A stretch of DNA of 64,000 bases from Litorimonas sp046250185 (GTDB lineage Bacteria; Pseudomonadota; Alphaproteobacteria; Caulobacterales; Maricaulaceae): NCBI RefSeq assembly GCF_046250185.1, contig NZ_CP176469.1; one strand, given 5' to 3'. Shown piece by piece: positions 26,712 to 35,940 of the stretch. How positions within the stretch are numbered: the stretch's first letter is position 1; each line of letters starts with the position of its first letter. Both the position numbers and the translations under genes were made by a program. The notes under the pieces were generated by a model. That model worked only from the letters and a program-made list of their open reading frames with translations. It was not told where the DNA came from and ran no database searches.

Positions 26712-27700
26712 TACCGAAGCTCGTCCCAATCCACGTCTGACTCGTTGCGATTAAACGCCAGCAATTCAAAGGCTGCATTCATATGCTTTGGCAAATGCGC
26801 CGTGACAGTCAGCATCTCTCGCCCCTCACGCGGAATAGAAATAGAGCGCGCATGCAGGTGTAGGCGTTGCTCCAACCCGCCTGGCATTTCACGGTCTGTC
26901 ATATATTTTGGGTCGCCCGCGAGGGGGGCGCCGAGCAGTTGCATATGAAGACGTAATTGATGTGTGCGGCCCGTCAGCGGCATCATCGCGACCCAAGCCG
27001 CGCGTTGCCCCGCTTGCGACAAAGTATGATAGAGCGTCCGCGCATGCTTGGCCCCGTCCGCGCCGTGGCGAACCGCTTCCATCACTTCTTTGCCCGCATG
27101 CTTATTGCCAAAGCGATTATCTAATACGCCTTTCGCCATATAGCCTTTGATCTCGCCAGAGTTAGGTTTGGGGACACCGTTCGTGATGCCCCAATAGATT
27201 TTCTCGGCATTGCGCGCTTGAAAGGCCCGCCCGATTGTCTTGGCAGAATGAGCATTTTTGGCGACCAGCAAGACGCCTGATGTGTCGCGGTCCAGTCGAT
27301 GCACGAGGCGGCAGCCTTCGCCCAAAGCCGGGAGCATGCCGTCAATATGGCGTGTGGTATTCGTCCCGCCCTGCACGGCCAGTCCCGCAGGCTTATTCAG
27401 CGCGATAACTTCATCGTCCTCATAGATCACCATTTCGCGGATCAGCCGCGCATCCGTATCATTCACGACAGGCGCAGTCTTTTCGTCTGTAGGCTCCGGC
27501 AGCGGCGGAATTCGCACGACCTGCCCGGGCTCTAGCCGTAGATTACCTTTGGCGCGTTTTCCGTCCACGCGCAGCTGCCCCGTGCGCAAAAGCTTCTCAA
27601 CGCGACCATGTGCGATGTGGGGAAACTGGCGCTTAAACCACCGATCAAGGCGCGAGCCTGCGTCGGTCTCAATAACAGTCATCTGTTGAACGCCACTCAT
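26711..27700 (-). CDS. rluC: RluC/RluD-type 23S rRNA pseudouridine synthase
   Basis: A 329-residue enzyme converting uridines of large-subunit rRNA to pseudouridine. An S4 RNA-binding domain (about 10-75, SRLDRWFKRQFPHIAHGRVE) precedes the RluA-type catalytic domain with the HRLDRDTSGVLLVAKN motif containing the nucleophilic aspartate. The start at 27700 is chosen because it overlaps the crcB stop as ATGA; an ATG at 27682 is possible. The exact uridine targets (RluC rather than RluD) are not certain from sequence alone. Confidence 0.9.
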   Translation of the reverse strand: MSGVQQMTVIETDAGSRLDRWFKRQFPHIAHGRVEKLLRTGQLRVDGKRAKGNLRLEPGQVVRIPPLPEPTDEKTAPVVNDTDARLIREMVIYEDDEVIALNKPAGLAVQGGTNTTRHIDGMLPALGEGCRLVHRLDRDTSGVLLVAKNAHSAKTIGRAFQARNAEKIYWGITNGVPKPNSGEIKGYMAKGVLDNRFGNKHAGKEVMEAVRHGADGAKHARTLYHTLSQAGQRAAWVAMMPLTGRTHQLRLHMQLLGAPLAGDPKYMTDREMPGGLEQRLHLHARSISIPREGREMLTVTAHLPKHMNAAFELLAFNRNESDVDWDELR

Positions 27701-28083
27701 GTTGCAAATATCCCGCGTGATACCCAAAGACCAAGGCCCAGCGCTGCCAAGCTAATAATGACTGACCCGCCAACATAGGCGATGAACGGGCCGTAGGCTT
27801 TTTTCTCTAGCAGGAGAAATGCGTCTAATGAAAATGCGCTGAAAGTGGTGAAGCCGCCCAAAATACCGACGCCCAAAAACAGGCGCATCGCATTACCAGC
27901 GTTGCTAACTTTTGCCGCCAAAAATCCAATGAGTAACCCCATCAGCAAGCTACCGATAATGTTGGCAGCCATTGTGCCATAGGGAAAGCCTGGCCCGAAG
28001 ACCCGCAAACTCGCTTGACTAAGGATGTGGCGGGCGCTGGCACCAATGGCCCCGCCCAAAGCGACATATAAAATAGAACTCAT
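27697..28083 (-). CDS. crcB: CrcB/FluC fluoride exporter
   Basis: A 128-residue four-helix inner-membrane protein that works as a dual-topology dimeric fluoride channel. GGAIGASARHILS, GTMAANIIGSLLMG (with the conserved asparagine) and GFTTFSAFSLDAF (with the phenylalanine box) are all present. It is the first gene of a tightly overlapped cluster with rluC, the ATP12-type gene and the antiporter. I looked for a fluoride riboswitch in the short upstream leader and did not find one. Confidence 0.94.
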   Translation of the reverse strand: MSSILYVALGGAIGASARHILSQASLRVFGPGFPYGTMAANIIGSLLMGLLIGFLAAKVSNAGNAMRLFLGVGILGGFTTFSAFSLDAFLLLEKKAYGPFIAYVGGSVIISLAALGLGLWVSRGIFAT

Positions 28084-28121
28084 GGCGCAGTCCTTATAGG
28101 GTCTGCCCCGTCGCGCCAATC

Positions 28122-28146
28122 AAAAACGGGGCCCGAAGACCCCGTT
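28122..28146 (-). terminator. Terminator after the DUF1508-repeat gene
   Basis: Perfect stem AACGGGG (28125-28131) with CCCCGTT (28140-28146). Read leftward the hairpin is followed by a run of five T residues, so it separates the large upstream gene from crcB. Confidence 0.88.
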
Positions 28147-28171
28147 CTTATCTTTGAATATCAGCAGGATT

Positions 28172-30241
28172 TTACTGCGTTGGGTAGAAATAATTCCCGC
28201 ACGTCTTCATGTAATAAATCGTGCGGCCATTCACGCCCTCGATTTTGAAGGCTTCCAAATCGCGCCCATCTGTGACGTCGAGCTTGGAATATTGCAGACC
28301 GTGCTGTTCGCCGTACCCCAAAATACCGACGGTGCCATTGGCGATCGTCGCATTGGTGCAGGCGGATGACGGCACATCGTTAAATCCGCTATAGCCTAAT
28401 TCACGCGCGACATAGTCGAGGTAATTCGCGTCATAGCGAGAGGCCGCATAGCGATTGGCAAGCTTATCGCAAAAACCTGTTGGCGTGAGCGAATGGCTGT
28501 CACCAAACTCTGGATTCGTGCCCAGACGCGTTACGACGACAGGCGCAACTGCCGTTGTGCTGAACAAAGTTGTCGTCAAGCCCGACGTTGGTTGCGCACG
28601 CACAGGAGCAGGTTCAACGGGGCAATTAGCGCTCGTTGCTGCTTGGCTGCCGTCCCAACATGTGACCATCGGCGCGGGTTCAACGGGGCAAGTCGCCAGA
28701 TCATTGACCGTGCTGCCATCCCAACATGTGAATGTCTCGACCTTGGGCGGCTCGACAGGGCAAGCCGCTGTTGAGGTCGCAAAACTATTATCCCAGCACG
28801 TGACTTTCGTTGGACACGCCGCTTGGTTTTCAGCCTCTGACCCATCCCAACACGCGATAACCGCAGGCGGGGGTGGCACAGCGGCTGGTTGACAGGCTTT
28901 GAGTAAGAAGAACAGTGCCAGCAGCGCGGCGAGCGCCAGAAGCAACCATTTCAACCAGCCCCAAATGCCAGGGCCAGTCGACGCTGCCACGGCGGGCGGT
29001 GTCACAGCAGCAGCCGCGACAGGCGCTGCAGCAGCGGCCACAACAGGCACAGGCGCAGCAGCGGCTTTCGGCGCACAAAGGCAAGACCGACCGACTTCGC
29101 GGCCCGTTTCGTCGTATAAGACATCGATATATTTATCGCCGTGGTGGATGCGCTTGTAATAATCTGGATTATCTTTCAAACGCAGCACACCCGACAATTC
29201 CTGATCGCGGGCATCGCCTGTTGGGAAACCCTCACTGCGCAAGCGGACATCGCCATTATCGTCATATAGCGCGAAGTAATGTTGCCCATTTTCATGTTTA
29301 AACATAGCAACATTGTTGACGCGATCATTGACTGTGTGGCCTTCATAGGCTTCGCATGGCAAATAATCATCGGCTTTATCTTTGGGTTTGGCAGCCATGG
29401 CAGCTGTCGCGGCCACGGCAGCGGCCGCAGCGACTGGGGCCACATTGGCGGCACGTTTACGCTTGCCCATAAGATAAGCGGCCCCTGTCGCAGCCGCAGC
29501 GGCAGAGCCGTACCAGACAGAACGTGCAATTTCTTTATTATTGCCCGCCCGCAGACCGAAGTCATACTTTTTGCTTTTCTTCAGCGGACCCCGGTAATTA
29601 TAGCGGTCCTCAATCGTAATATTTTTCTCGACTGAAGCCACGCCAACATCGCGGGCGGCTTCGGTCGGATAACCCTCAGAAATCAGCGCGATTTTACCGT
29701 CTTCGAAATACGCAAAATAATACTGGCCGTCTTCGCCTTTGAAAGTTTCGATTCCATGATCGCGGCCTTTTGTTTGGCGCGTGTAAAATGCGAGGGGTTT
29801 GTAGTTTTGCTCAACATTGGCTTTGCGCGGCGCAGCTGCGGCGGCAGCTTTTTTGGGTTTAGCTGCAGCTTTTGACTTGGCTTTAATCGTGCCTAAAAGG
29901 CGACCCGCCAGATGTTCGGCTTTGGCCTTAGAAGAGAGTGTCGGGCTGACAGCAACTTCTTGCTTATTGCCTGCAATGATCGACAGACCCCATTTGCCGC
30001 CATCGCGTTCTTCGACTTTAACATTCGCTTTGATTTTCTCGTTTTTCTTGACCGACTCAATGCCGTTATCGCGACCGCTTTCTGCGGCGTAAGATTGACT
30101 GATCAAGGCAATGTCGCCATCCATGTAGCGACAGAAAAAATGTTCCCCGCCTTCTTCAAATTTTGAAAAGCCGAATTTCTTGGCCTTCGTGTTCTTTTTA
30201 TAAAATGATAGCGGTTTATAGTCGTCAATTTTGCGAGCCAT
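28172..30241 (-). CDS. Membrane protein with three DUF1508 (YegP-like) repeats and four CWDGS repeats
   Basis: A 689-residue protein not matching any single characterized protein I know. Three DUF1508-like units lie at about 33-70, 172-209 and 318-355 (ALISQSY...GRDNGIESVKKN; ALISEGY...ARDVGVASVEKN; LRSEGFP...ARDQELSGV). They are separated by Ala/Lys-rich stretches (120-142, 245-290, 392-420). One transmembrane helix (about 428-449) follows, then four units of C-W-D-G/N-S with a partner cysteine 12 residues on (464/476, 482/494, 506/518, 528/540), each ending CP. A C-terminal globular domain (about 585-689) completes it. DUF1508 units are normally found in small cytosolic proteins; here they would be cytosolic and the cysteine repeats periplasmic. 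Monocistronic, with its own terminator. Confidence 0.75.
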   Translation of the reverse strand: MARKIDDYKPLSFYKKNTKAKKFGFSKFEEGGEHFFCRYMDGDIALISQSYAAESGRDNGIESVKKNEKIKANVKVEERDGGKWGLSIIAGNKQEVAVSPTLSSKAKAEHLAGRLLGTIKAKSKAAAKPKKAAAAAAPRKANVEQNYKPLAFYTRQTKGRDHGIETFKGEDGQYYFAYFEDGKIALISEGYPTEAARDVGVASVEKNITIEDRYNYRGPLKKSKKYDFGLRAGNNKEIARSVWYGSAAAAATGAAYLMGKRKRAANVAPVAAAAAVAATAAMAAKPKDKADDYLPCEAYEGHTVNDRVNNVAMFKHENGQHYFALYDDNGDVRLRSEGFPTGDARDQELSGVLRLKDNPDYYKRIHHGDKYIDVLYDETGREVGRSCLCAPKAAAAPVPVVAAAAAPVAAAAVTPPAVAASTGPGIWGWLKWLLLALAALLALFFLLKACQPAAVPPPPAVIACWDGSEAENQAACPTKVTCWDNSFATSTAACPVEPPKVETFTCWDGSTVNDLATCPVEPAPMVTCWDGSQAATSANCPVEPAPVRAQPTSGLTTTLFSTTAVAPVVVTRLGTNPEFGDSHSLTPTGFCDKLANRYAASRYDANYLDYVARELGYSGFNDVPSSACTNATIANGTVGILGYGEQHGLQYSKLDVTDGRDLEAFKIEGVNGRTIYYMKTCGNYFYPTQ

Positions 30242-30355
30242 GCGCGTCCTCCGAGGTCAAATTTCCCAGACGTTACATAGGACGGATGCTAACGATAAGT
30301 AAATAGCTTCGCGTTAAGCGCGTAAAACTTAGTGGCGCGCGCGATTGAGGCTAAG

Positions 30356-31786
30356 CTACCTCTCCGACGGCAAATAGCGCACGGGCAACATACCCAAGCG
30401 ACCATTGCGATCAATCTCAATATCCCAATTTTCGCCATCACCAGATGTGTCCATCAAAGCTTGCAGTTGACGGGCAGACGTCACGAGAGAACCGTTGATT
30501 TCCGTCACAAAATCACCGGGACGCACGCGGTTATAATTCGCCGCAGAGCCGCGTTCGACCTTCAAAACCATCACGCCTGTCAGGTAGGGGTCAAAGCCTA
30601 ATTCTTCGCCCAATGCAGGGCTCATATTAACGACAACCGCACCGTTCAGCGGATGACGCCCGTCTAGCTTGCGCTCATCACGCTTGGGGCTTTCTTGTGG
30701 CGTATCGACTTTGACCGAGCCAATGCGCTGCTGCCCGTCGCGGAAATAGCTCACCCGCGTTATCTCGCCTGTCTTTAGTGTTGCAAGTTTGAACCGCAAT
30801 CCGCTGTCATCATTAATAGCTGTGCCGCCAATAGAGAGAATAACATCACCCTTCTCTAACCCCGCTTTGTCAGCCGGACCGCCGCGCAGAATTTCGTTGA
30901 TCACAGCCCCTTTCGCACGGTCCAGACCGAGAGCAGCCGCCATTGTCGCATCAACGCCGTTCGTGCGCGCGCCGATCCAAGGACGCACAATGCGACCCTC
31001 TGACAAGGCGCTATCGACCGCACGCTCTACCAACTCTGACGGGATTGCGAAGCCAATACCGTTTGATCCGCCAGAGCGCGAGAAGATCGCTGTATTCACA
31101 CCGATTAATTCACCCGACAAATTCACCAGAGCGCCGCCCGAATTACCGGGATTCACGGCAGCATCTGTCTGAATGAAACTCGACACATCCGTTACATTTG
31201 TACGGCCTAAGGCGGATACGATACCGCTCGTCACCGTTTGTCCGACACCGAAGGGATTACCAATCGCCAGCACAATATCACCGATCTCTAGCGGACCATC
31301 ACTACCAATGCGTAGGCTGGGAAGTGTCTCGCCATCGGTATCTATTCGCAAAACCGCAAGATCAGTCTCTTCATCTTTCGCAATGATCTCAGCTGGAAAT
31401 TCACGGCGATCATTCAAGACGATTTTCAGCTCTTCTGCCCCTTTGACCACGTGAGCATTGGTTACGATAATCCCGTTTCCACGCACGATAACGCCAGAAC
31501 CGAGCGAGCTTTCCATCCGTTCTTGCGGAGCGCGACGCATACCGAACATTTCATCAAAAAAGGACGACCGACTGCGTGTGCGCACCGTGCGGGAGGTGAA
31601 AACATTGACGACAGCGGGTGCCGTCGTTTTCACAACGGGAGAATACGACAACTGCACTTGAGCTTGGCTAGTCGGGACAACGCGGTCCACGCCCGCTACG
31701 GAGTCAAGGAATTGCGCATTGGCAGGACTCGCCGCTCCGCCCAAAACCAAAACAGACCCCAGCAATGACAAAATCGATTTTTTCAT
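30356..31786 (-). CDS. degP: Do/HtrA family periplasmic serine protease
   Basis: A 476-residue periplasmic protease-chaperone for misfolded envelope proteins. The signal peptide is residues 1-24 (cleavage after PANA). The catalytic triad is H112 (TNAHVV), D142 (TDLAVLRI) and S216 (GNSGGAL), followed by a PDZ domain (about 265-355) and a second PDZ (about 395-465, RPGDFVTEINGSLV). The start at 31786 has AGGG upstream and begins the MKKSIL signal sequence; an open frame upstream is not needed. No rseP or sigma-E gene adjoins. The DegP, DegQ and DegS types are not separated here beyond the two PDZ domains arguing for DegP/DegQ. Confidence 0.93.
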   Translation of the reverse strand: MKKSILSLLGSVLVLGGAASPANAQFLDSVAGVDRVVPTSQAQVQLSYSPVVKTTAPAVVNVFTSRTVRTRSRSSFFDEMFGMRRAPQERMESSLGSGVIVRGNGIIVTNAHVVKGAEELKIVLNDRREFPAEIIAKDEETDLAVLRIDTDGETLPSLRIGSDGPLEIGDIVLAIGNPFGVGQTVTSGIVSALGRTNVTDVSSFIQTDAAVNPGNSGGALVNLSGELIGVNTAIFSRSGGSNGIGFAIPSELVERAVDSALSEGRIVRPWIGARTNGVDATMAAALGLDRAKGAVINEILRGGPADKAGLEKGDVILSIGGTAINDDSGLRFKLATLKTGEITRVSYFRDGQQRIGSVKVDTPQESPKRDERKLDGRHPLNGAVVVNMSPALGEELGFDPYLTGVMVLKVERGSAANYNRVRPGDFVTEINGSLVTSARQLQALMDTSGDGENWDIEIDRNGRLGMLPVRYLPSER

Positions 31787-31886
31787 AAGCCCTAAATAGG
31801 CAAGCCTGCCGCTCGGGAAAAGGGGCAGGCTCAGATTATGAGGCATTTGTCATGGAAATACGGCAATAGCCGCGCACAGATGATGC

Positions 31887-32342
31887 TTAATTATTCAGCG
31901 ACGCCGCATAGGGCATGCCATCAAAGATCGGATTGAGGTAGCGATCCCGTCCGCCGCCTTCCCAATTCTGCACGTTTTTGATACAAAACCGCACGATTTC
32001 AGGCGCTTGACCTGCCCGTTTACGCTTCGCTTCTGCCCGCTCAAAGGCTTTGATTTCGCGCAAAGGCGTTGCAGCACCATTGGCACACGCGGCGATAACA
32101 TCTGAAGGGGTCGTATTGGGCGTCTGTTTGAACTCTGTGCGGTTATAGGCTTTATAATTAACACTGACCAAATTACCCGACAGGTATTTCACAAACACCA
32201 TACGGCGATATTCAGGATTATCCGATGGTCCTGATTCAATCAGCAAGACAGGGCTAACATCGCCAAATTGTGCCTGTGCAGGGGCCGCCATAGTCAGCAT
32301 GGCAGCAGTGGACAGGGCTGTTAATTTTAAAAAACGAGACAT
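31887..32342 (-). CDS. Secreted protein of unknown function
   Basis: A 151-residue protein with a clear signal peptide (MSRFLKLTALSTAAMLTMAA, cleavage after PAQA at about 24). The mature part has two conserved-looking cysteines (in AACANG and RFCIKN), consistent with a disulfide in the periplasm, and a central lysine/arginine-rich helix (EIKAFERAEAKRKRAG). I do not recognise a family. It sits between the HtrA protease and the M23 peptidase gene, all leftward, which only hints at an envelope role. Confidence 0.7.
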   Translation of the reverse strand: MSRFLKLTALSTAAMLTMAAPAQAQFGDVSPVLLIESGPSDNPEYRRMVFVKYLSGNLVSVNYKAYNRTEFKQTPNTTPSDVIAACANGAATPLREIKAFERAEAKRKRAGQAPEIVRFCIKNVQNWEGGGRDRYLNPIFDGMPYAASLNN

Positions 32343-32533
32343 AGATTTCACTCCCAATCGATCAATCCGATGATGAAACTTATTAAAGCAAAAATAAGGC
32401 CGATACAGCCCAAACGTGCAGTTAAATTCCATTATCTCGCATGCAAAGCTCACTTTTTCTCTTACAACGCGAAATCCTCGCCCTACAATATGTTTTGAAA
32501 ACTTTGCTCAGACACGCCAGACACGAAACTGTC

Positions 32534-33637
32534 TTAATTTGGGATCATTACGTCATTGCGCCGATAAAAAAGTCCATCTTTTGATGTCTGTTTTCCGCGC
32601 CTAATCCGTGATGTTGCGTTAAATTTCACGGGATAGGTGTAGGCGCCATCAGCGAACAAATCTGAGTAACGCTGCACCTGAAAATGTAAATGCGGCTCGC
32701 TAGTATTACCAGAATTTCCGCATTGTCCCAGCGCGTCCCCTCGCGCGACACGGTCGCCCTCTTTCACCGCGGCGCTACCTTTTTTCATATGTGCGAGCAA
32801 AGCGTAGTGCTTGTCGTCCATCTTAATCACAATATGATTGCCAGCTGGATTTTTAGGATCCGATCCGCCAATCGGCTGATCAATTTGATCGCTGACAACG
32901 CGCTCAACCTGGCCCGCGACAGGCGCAATCAGCGGTGCACCAAAACAGGCATAACTTGTCAACTCATCCGGGTCACCATCACGGCTTTGCCCGTTGGGAT
33001 GCGTTAAAACAATATCTAACGCATGCTCTTGAGAGCTATGTGCGACATGATAATTGACCATCGTATTGTGACCCGCATGAAACATATAGCTCGGCTGAGC
33101 AAAGGGAGAATTCACCGCCACTGCGCCCTTACCTGTAAGTTGTGGGAAAAGGCTATCACCTAAGATAAAGACCATAATAGGAATAGATATGGCGGTAAAT
33201 ATTGACATCGGCTTGGCCCCAACACGTTTGGGAATAAGGCTGATTAACGCCAAAAATGCCGCCCCACCGCCTATGATGGCGTAGATAGTCTGCCGCTCGG
33301 CTTCACTAAATTGCGCCGCGATAACACCCGTACAAACGGTCATCGCGCAGAGTCCCCAAAACGCGATGCGTAATACAATCTGCCGCCAATAGCGTAAGTT
33401 TTCTTTGGCAAGAGGGGCCTTCCAGAAGCGCCAAAAAATCTCATTTTTGATAAGGTAAGGCAGCCGTGCCAGTGGGACGACGACGCATCCCACCATAATC
33501 AAGATCATAATAATATTAAAATAGGCTCCAACCCGAAAGGCCAGCGCGGTCAATATGAAAGCCAGCGCGCAGATCAAGGCGATAATTACGCGCATAGCAA
33601 TTTGCCACCCAGGCATCTTACCCTCTTGAACCGCCAT
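32534..33637 (-). CDS. Membrane-anchored M23 family metallopeptidase
   Basis: A 367-residue protein with four or five N-terminal transmembrane helices (about 13-35, 40-60, 88-110, 117-135, 146-162) and a C-terminal LytM/M23 domain (about 200-325). Candidate zinc residues are D208 with H205 in EHALDI, and H316 and H318 in EPHLHFQ; H283 (LLAHM) matches the catalytic histidine. The first motif has an H-x-x-D spacing rather than H-x-x-x-D, like the ALDI/ALDF subgroup. It probably cleaves peptidoglycan peptides or a bacterial protein at the membrane. It begins just below the molybdenum hydroxylase large subunit (8 bases away), so it may be in the same transcript. The substrate is unknown. Confidence 0.85.
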   Translation of the reverse strand: MAVQEGKMPGWQIAMRVIIALICALAFILTALAFRVGAYFNIIMILIMVGCVVVPLARLPYLIKNEIFWRFWKAPLAKENLRYWRQIVLRIAFWGLCAMTVCTGVIAAQFSEAERQTIYAIIGGGAAFLALISLIPKRVGAKPMSIFTAISIPIMVFILGDSLFPQLTGKGAVAVNSPFAQPSYMFHAGHNTMVNYHVAHSSQEHALDIVLTHPNGQSRDGDPDELTSYACFGAPLIAPVAGQVERVVSDQIDQPIGGSDPKNPAGNHIVIKMDDKHYALLAHMKKGSAAVKEGDRVARGDALGQCGNSGNTSEPHLHFQVQRYSDLFADGAYTYPVKFNATSRIRRGKQTSKDGLFYRRNDVMIPN

Positions 33638-33645
33638 TGCTCAGT

Positions 33646-35931
33646 CTAACTTTCTGCACCAAAATCCACTTTTGACACTGGCAGCTGTCGGATGCGTTTG
33701 CCCGTCGCTTTGTAGATCGCGTTCGTAATGGCGGGGGCTATTGGCGGTGTGCCGGGCTCCCCAGCGCCGCCCAGCGGGGCATCACTCTTGATAATGACCA
33801 CGTCAATTTTCGGCGCTTCGTCCATGCGTGTCACGGGGTAATCGTGGAAATTGCTCTGCTCAATCGCACCGTCAGCAATGCTGATCTCGCCGTTCATCGC
33901 GGCGCTCAGGCCGTAGATAATGCCGCTTTCCATCTGTGCGATAAACCCGTCAGGGTTAACCGCCATGCCGGCATCCGCGGCGCAAGTAACATGAACAATG
34001 CGCGGCGCACCGCGGCTCATATCAACCGTCACAACCTCTGCTACAATCGTCATAAAGCTCTCGACGAGCGAAATACCCTGCGCTTGACCCGTTGGCAGAG
34101 CTTTCCCCCAGCCTGCAAGTTTCGCGGCTGCATCTAGCACTTTCAAATGACGCGGCTGTTTCGCCAGCAACTTGCGACGATATTCATAGCCGTCCATGCC
34201 CGCTTTTTCTGCCAACTCATCAACAAAGCTTTCGGTGAAGAAACCGTGCTGCGTGTGATCGACGGAACGCCACGGGCCGAGGCGCACATGAACTGGGCTC
34301 TCGACATAGTGCATTGACTGATGGGGTATATCGTAAGGAATATGACTAGCCGTGGGTGGGTCGAGCTTATGCACAAACACGCTTTCCCAGCTTGTCGGCA
34401 TGCCGTCAGCATCAAGCGTGGCTTTGAGGCGGGCCAGCACAGAGGGACGGTAATGATCCTGTTGTGTGCTTTCTTCGCGGGACCAAATCACTTTCACTGG
34501 CACTTTGGCTTTTTGCGACAACCTGACGGCCATATTCGTATAATCGGGCATAGCACGACGGCCAAACCCACCGCCCATAAAGGCTGTGTGAACTGTGACG
34601 TCTTCCAACGGAATACCTAGCAGAGCCGCTGTTGCGCCGCGTGTACCGAGGGGGTTCTGCGTTCCGGCCCAAACATCGGCTTTACCCTCCCGCACCCAAG
34701 CGGTTGCGTTCATGGGCTCCATGCAAGCATGAGCGAGAAACGGCACGCGATATTCAACTTCATGCGTGCTGACAGCTGTTTTGGCAGCTTTCGCCACATT
34801 GCCTTGTTTGTGCAGTTTCTGCGTCTCGCCTGTGTCTAGCGCCTTGGCGTATTGCGCAAAGATCGTCTCTTCGCTGGCAACGTCATTCTCACTCTTCATC
34901 CACGCAATGTCGACAGCTTGCAGCGCCATTTTCGCCTGCCAGTAACCATCCGCGACGACCGCGACGAAGTTGTCCATATTATAGACGCCGTGAACACCGG
35001 GCATGCCCTTAGCTGCACTAGCGTCTATCGACTTGACAGTCTGGCCATGAACGGGGGCTGCGGCCAATGTGGCATATTTCATACCCTCGACTTGCGCATC
35101 AATACCGAACTGGGCTGTGCCGTCGACTTTGGCGGGAATATCGACCCGTGGTAGCGATGTGCCCATGAGCTTATACTCGGCGCGGTTTTTGAGCTTTGGA
35201 TGTAAGTTCGGCTTCATGTCCGCTGCGGTCACCGCAAATTCTGCGAAGGGGCCAGATTTTCCAGAGCTGTGATAAATATAGCTTTTCTCCGCGCGCAATT
35301 CGGAGAGCGGGACATCCCACTGCTTCGCTGCGGCTGCGAGGAGCAATTCTTTCGCGGCAGCCCCAGCCGTCAGCATCGCGCCTGTGCCAGTAAAGCGCAC
35401 AGAGGTCGAGCCCCCCGTGATCTGCATATCCATGCTTTGCGCCATTTTCAGGAACGCCCCGTTCAGCGTGTCAAAGACAAGGCCTTTGGGCATTTTCCCG
35501 CCCATCATTTCATTGTTCGCAAACTCCCGCACCAGAGGCATATTGGCGTATTCTTTCACGGCGGGCGCTTCCATAATTTCAAGCGCGTCCCAGTCTGCTT
35601 CCATTTCTTCGGCCAGCATGGCGGACAGCGCGGTATGCACGCCTTGGCCCATTTCGCCGTGGGGAATGATGGCTGTGATCGTGTTGTCTGGCGCAATTTT
35701 GACCCAAGTCGTGATCAACTGCTCCGCGCCTTCTGTCGCGAATTTCGCCAGCTCGCCTGTGCGGTCCCCTGGTCGAATGGCAACACCCACAAAGAGCGCG
35801 CCACCCGCTGCGAGGCCCGCAACTGTGCCAGCACCAATAAAGCCGCGACGCGTCCATTTGCGCGCGCCACTCTCGTTTTGGCGACGATTTTTCTTCTCTG
35901 CTTTTTTGTCAGCGCGTGTCAGTTTTGCCAT
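33646..35931 (-). CDS. Molybdenum hydroxylase large subunit (IorB-like, Tat-exported)
   Basis: A 761-residue molybdopterin-binding subunit of the xanthine dehydrogenase/aldehyde oxidase superfamily, in the isoquinoline 1-oxidoreductase beta-type branch. A Tat-like signal is internal to a basic extension (KWTRRGFIGAGTVAGLAAGGALF, about 25-47, cited in part). HGEMGQGVHTALSAMLAEEM and GGFGRRAMPD are typical cofactor-region motifs, and GGAGEPGTPPIAPAI with the catalytic-type glutamate lies near residue 725. It pairs with the 2Fe-2S subunit just upstream, nine bases apart. It likely oxidizes an aldehyde or N-heterocycle in the periplasm; the electron acceptor (often a cytochrome) is not encoded here. 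Confidence 0.88.
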   Translation of the reverse strand: MAKLTRADKKAEKKNRRQNESGARKWTRRGFIGAGTVAGLAAGGALFVGVAIRPGDRTGELAKFATEGAEQLITTWVKIAPDNTITAIIPHGEMGQGVHTALSAMLAEEMEADWDALEIMEAPAVKEYANMPLVREFANNEMMGGKMPKGLVFDTLNGAFLKMAQSMDMQITGGSTSVRFTGTGAMLTAGAAAKELLLAAAAKQWDVPLSELRAEKSYIYHSSGKSGPFAEFAVTAADMKPNLHPKLKNRAEYKLMGTSLPRVDIPAKVDGTAQFGIDAQVEGMKYATLAAAPVHGQTVKSIDASAAKGMPGVHGVYNMDNFVAVVADGYWQAKMALQAVDIAWMKSENDVASEETIFAQYAKALDTGETQKLHKQGNVAKAAKTAVSTHEVEYRVPFLAHACMEPMNATAWVREGKADVWAGTQNPLGTRGATAALLGIPLEDVTVHTAFMGGGFGRRAMPDYTNMAVRLSQKAKVPVKVIWSREESTQQDHYRPSVLARLKATLDADGMPTSWESVFVHKLDPPTASHIPYDIPHQSMHYVESPVHVRLGPWRSVDHTQHGFFTESFVDELAEKAGMDGYEYRRKLLAKQPRHLKVLDAAAKLAGWGKALPTGQAQGISLVESFMTIVAEVVTVDMSRGAPRIVHVTCAADAGMAVNPDGFIAQMESGIIYGLSAAMNGEISIADGAIEQSNFHDYPVTRMDEAPKIDVVIIKSDAPLGGAGEPGTPPIAPAITNAIYKATGKRIRQLPVSKVDFGAES

Positions 35932-35940
35932 GATCTGTCC

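Noticed and set aside
28084..28121. Fluoride riboswitch before crcB
   Set aside because: The leader is under 40 bases between the preceding terminator and the start, too short, and no riboswitch core motifs are visible.
28607..28858. CRISPR-like direct repeats
   Set aside because: The periodicity is the coding of the CWDGS protein repeats; unit lengths vary and there are no conserved spacers.
28455..29301. Long plus-strand open frames rich in Ala, Ser and Thr
   Set aside because: They are antisense shadows of the Ala-rich and repeat regions of the leftward 689-residue gene.
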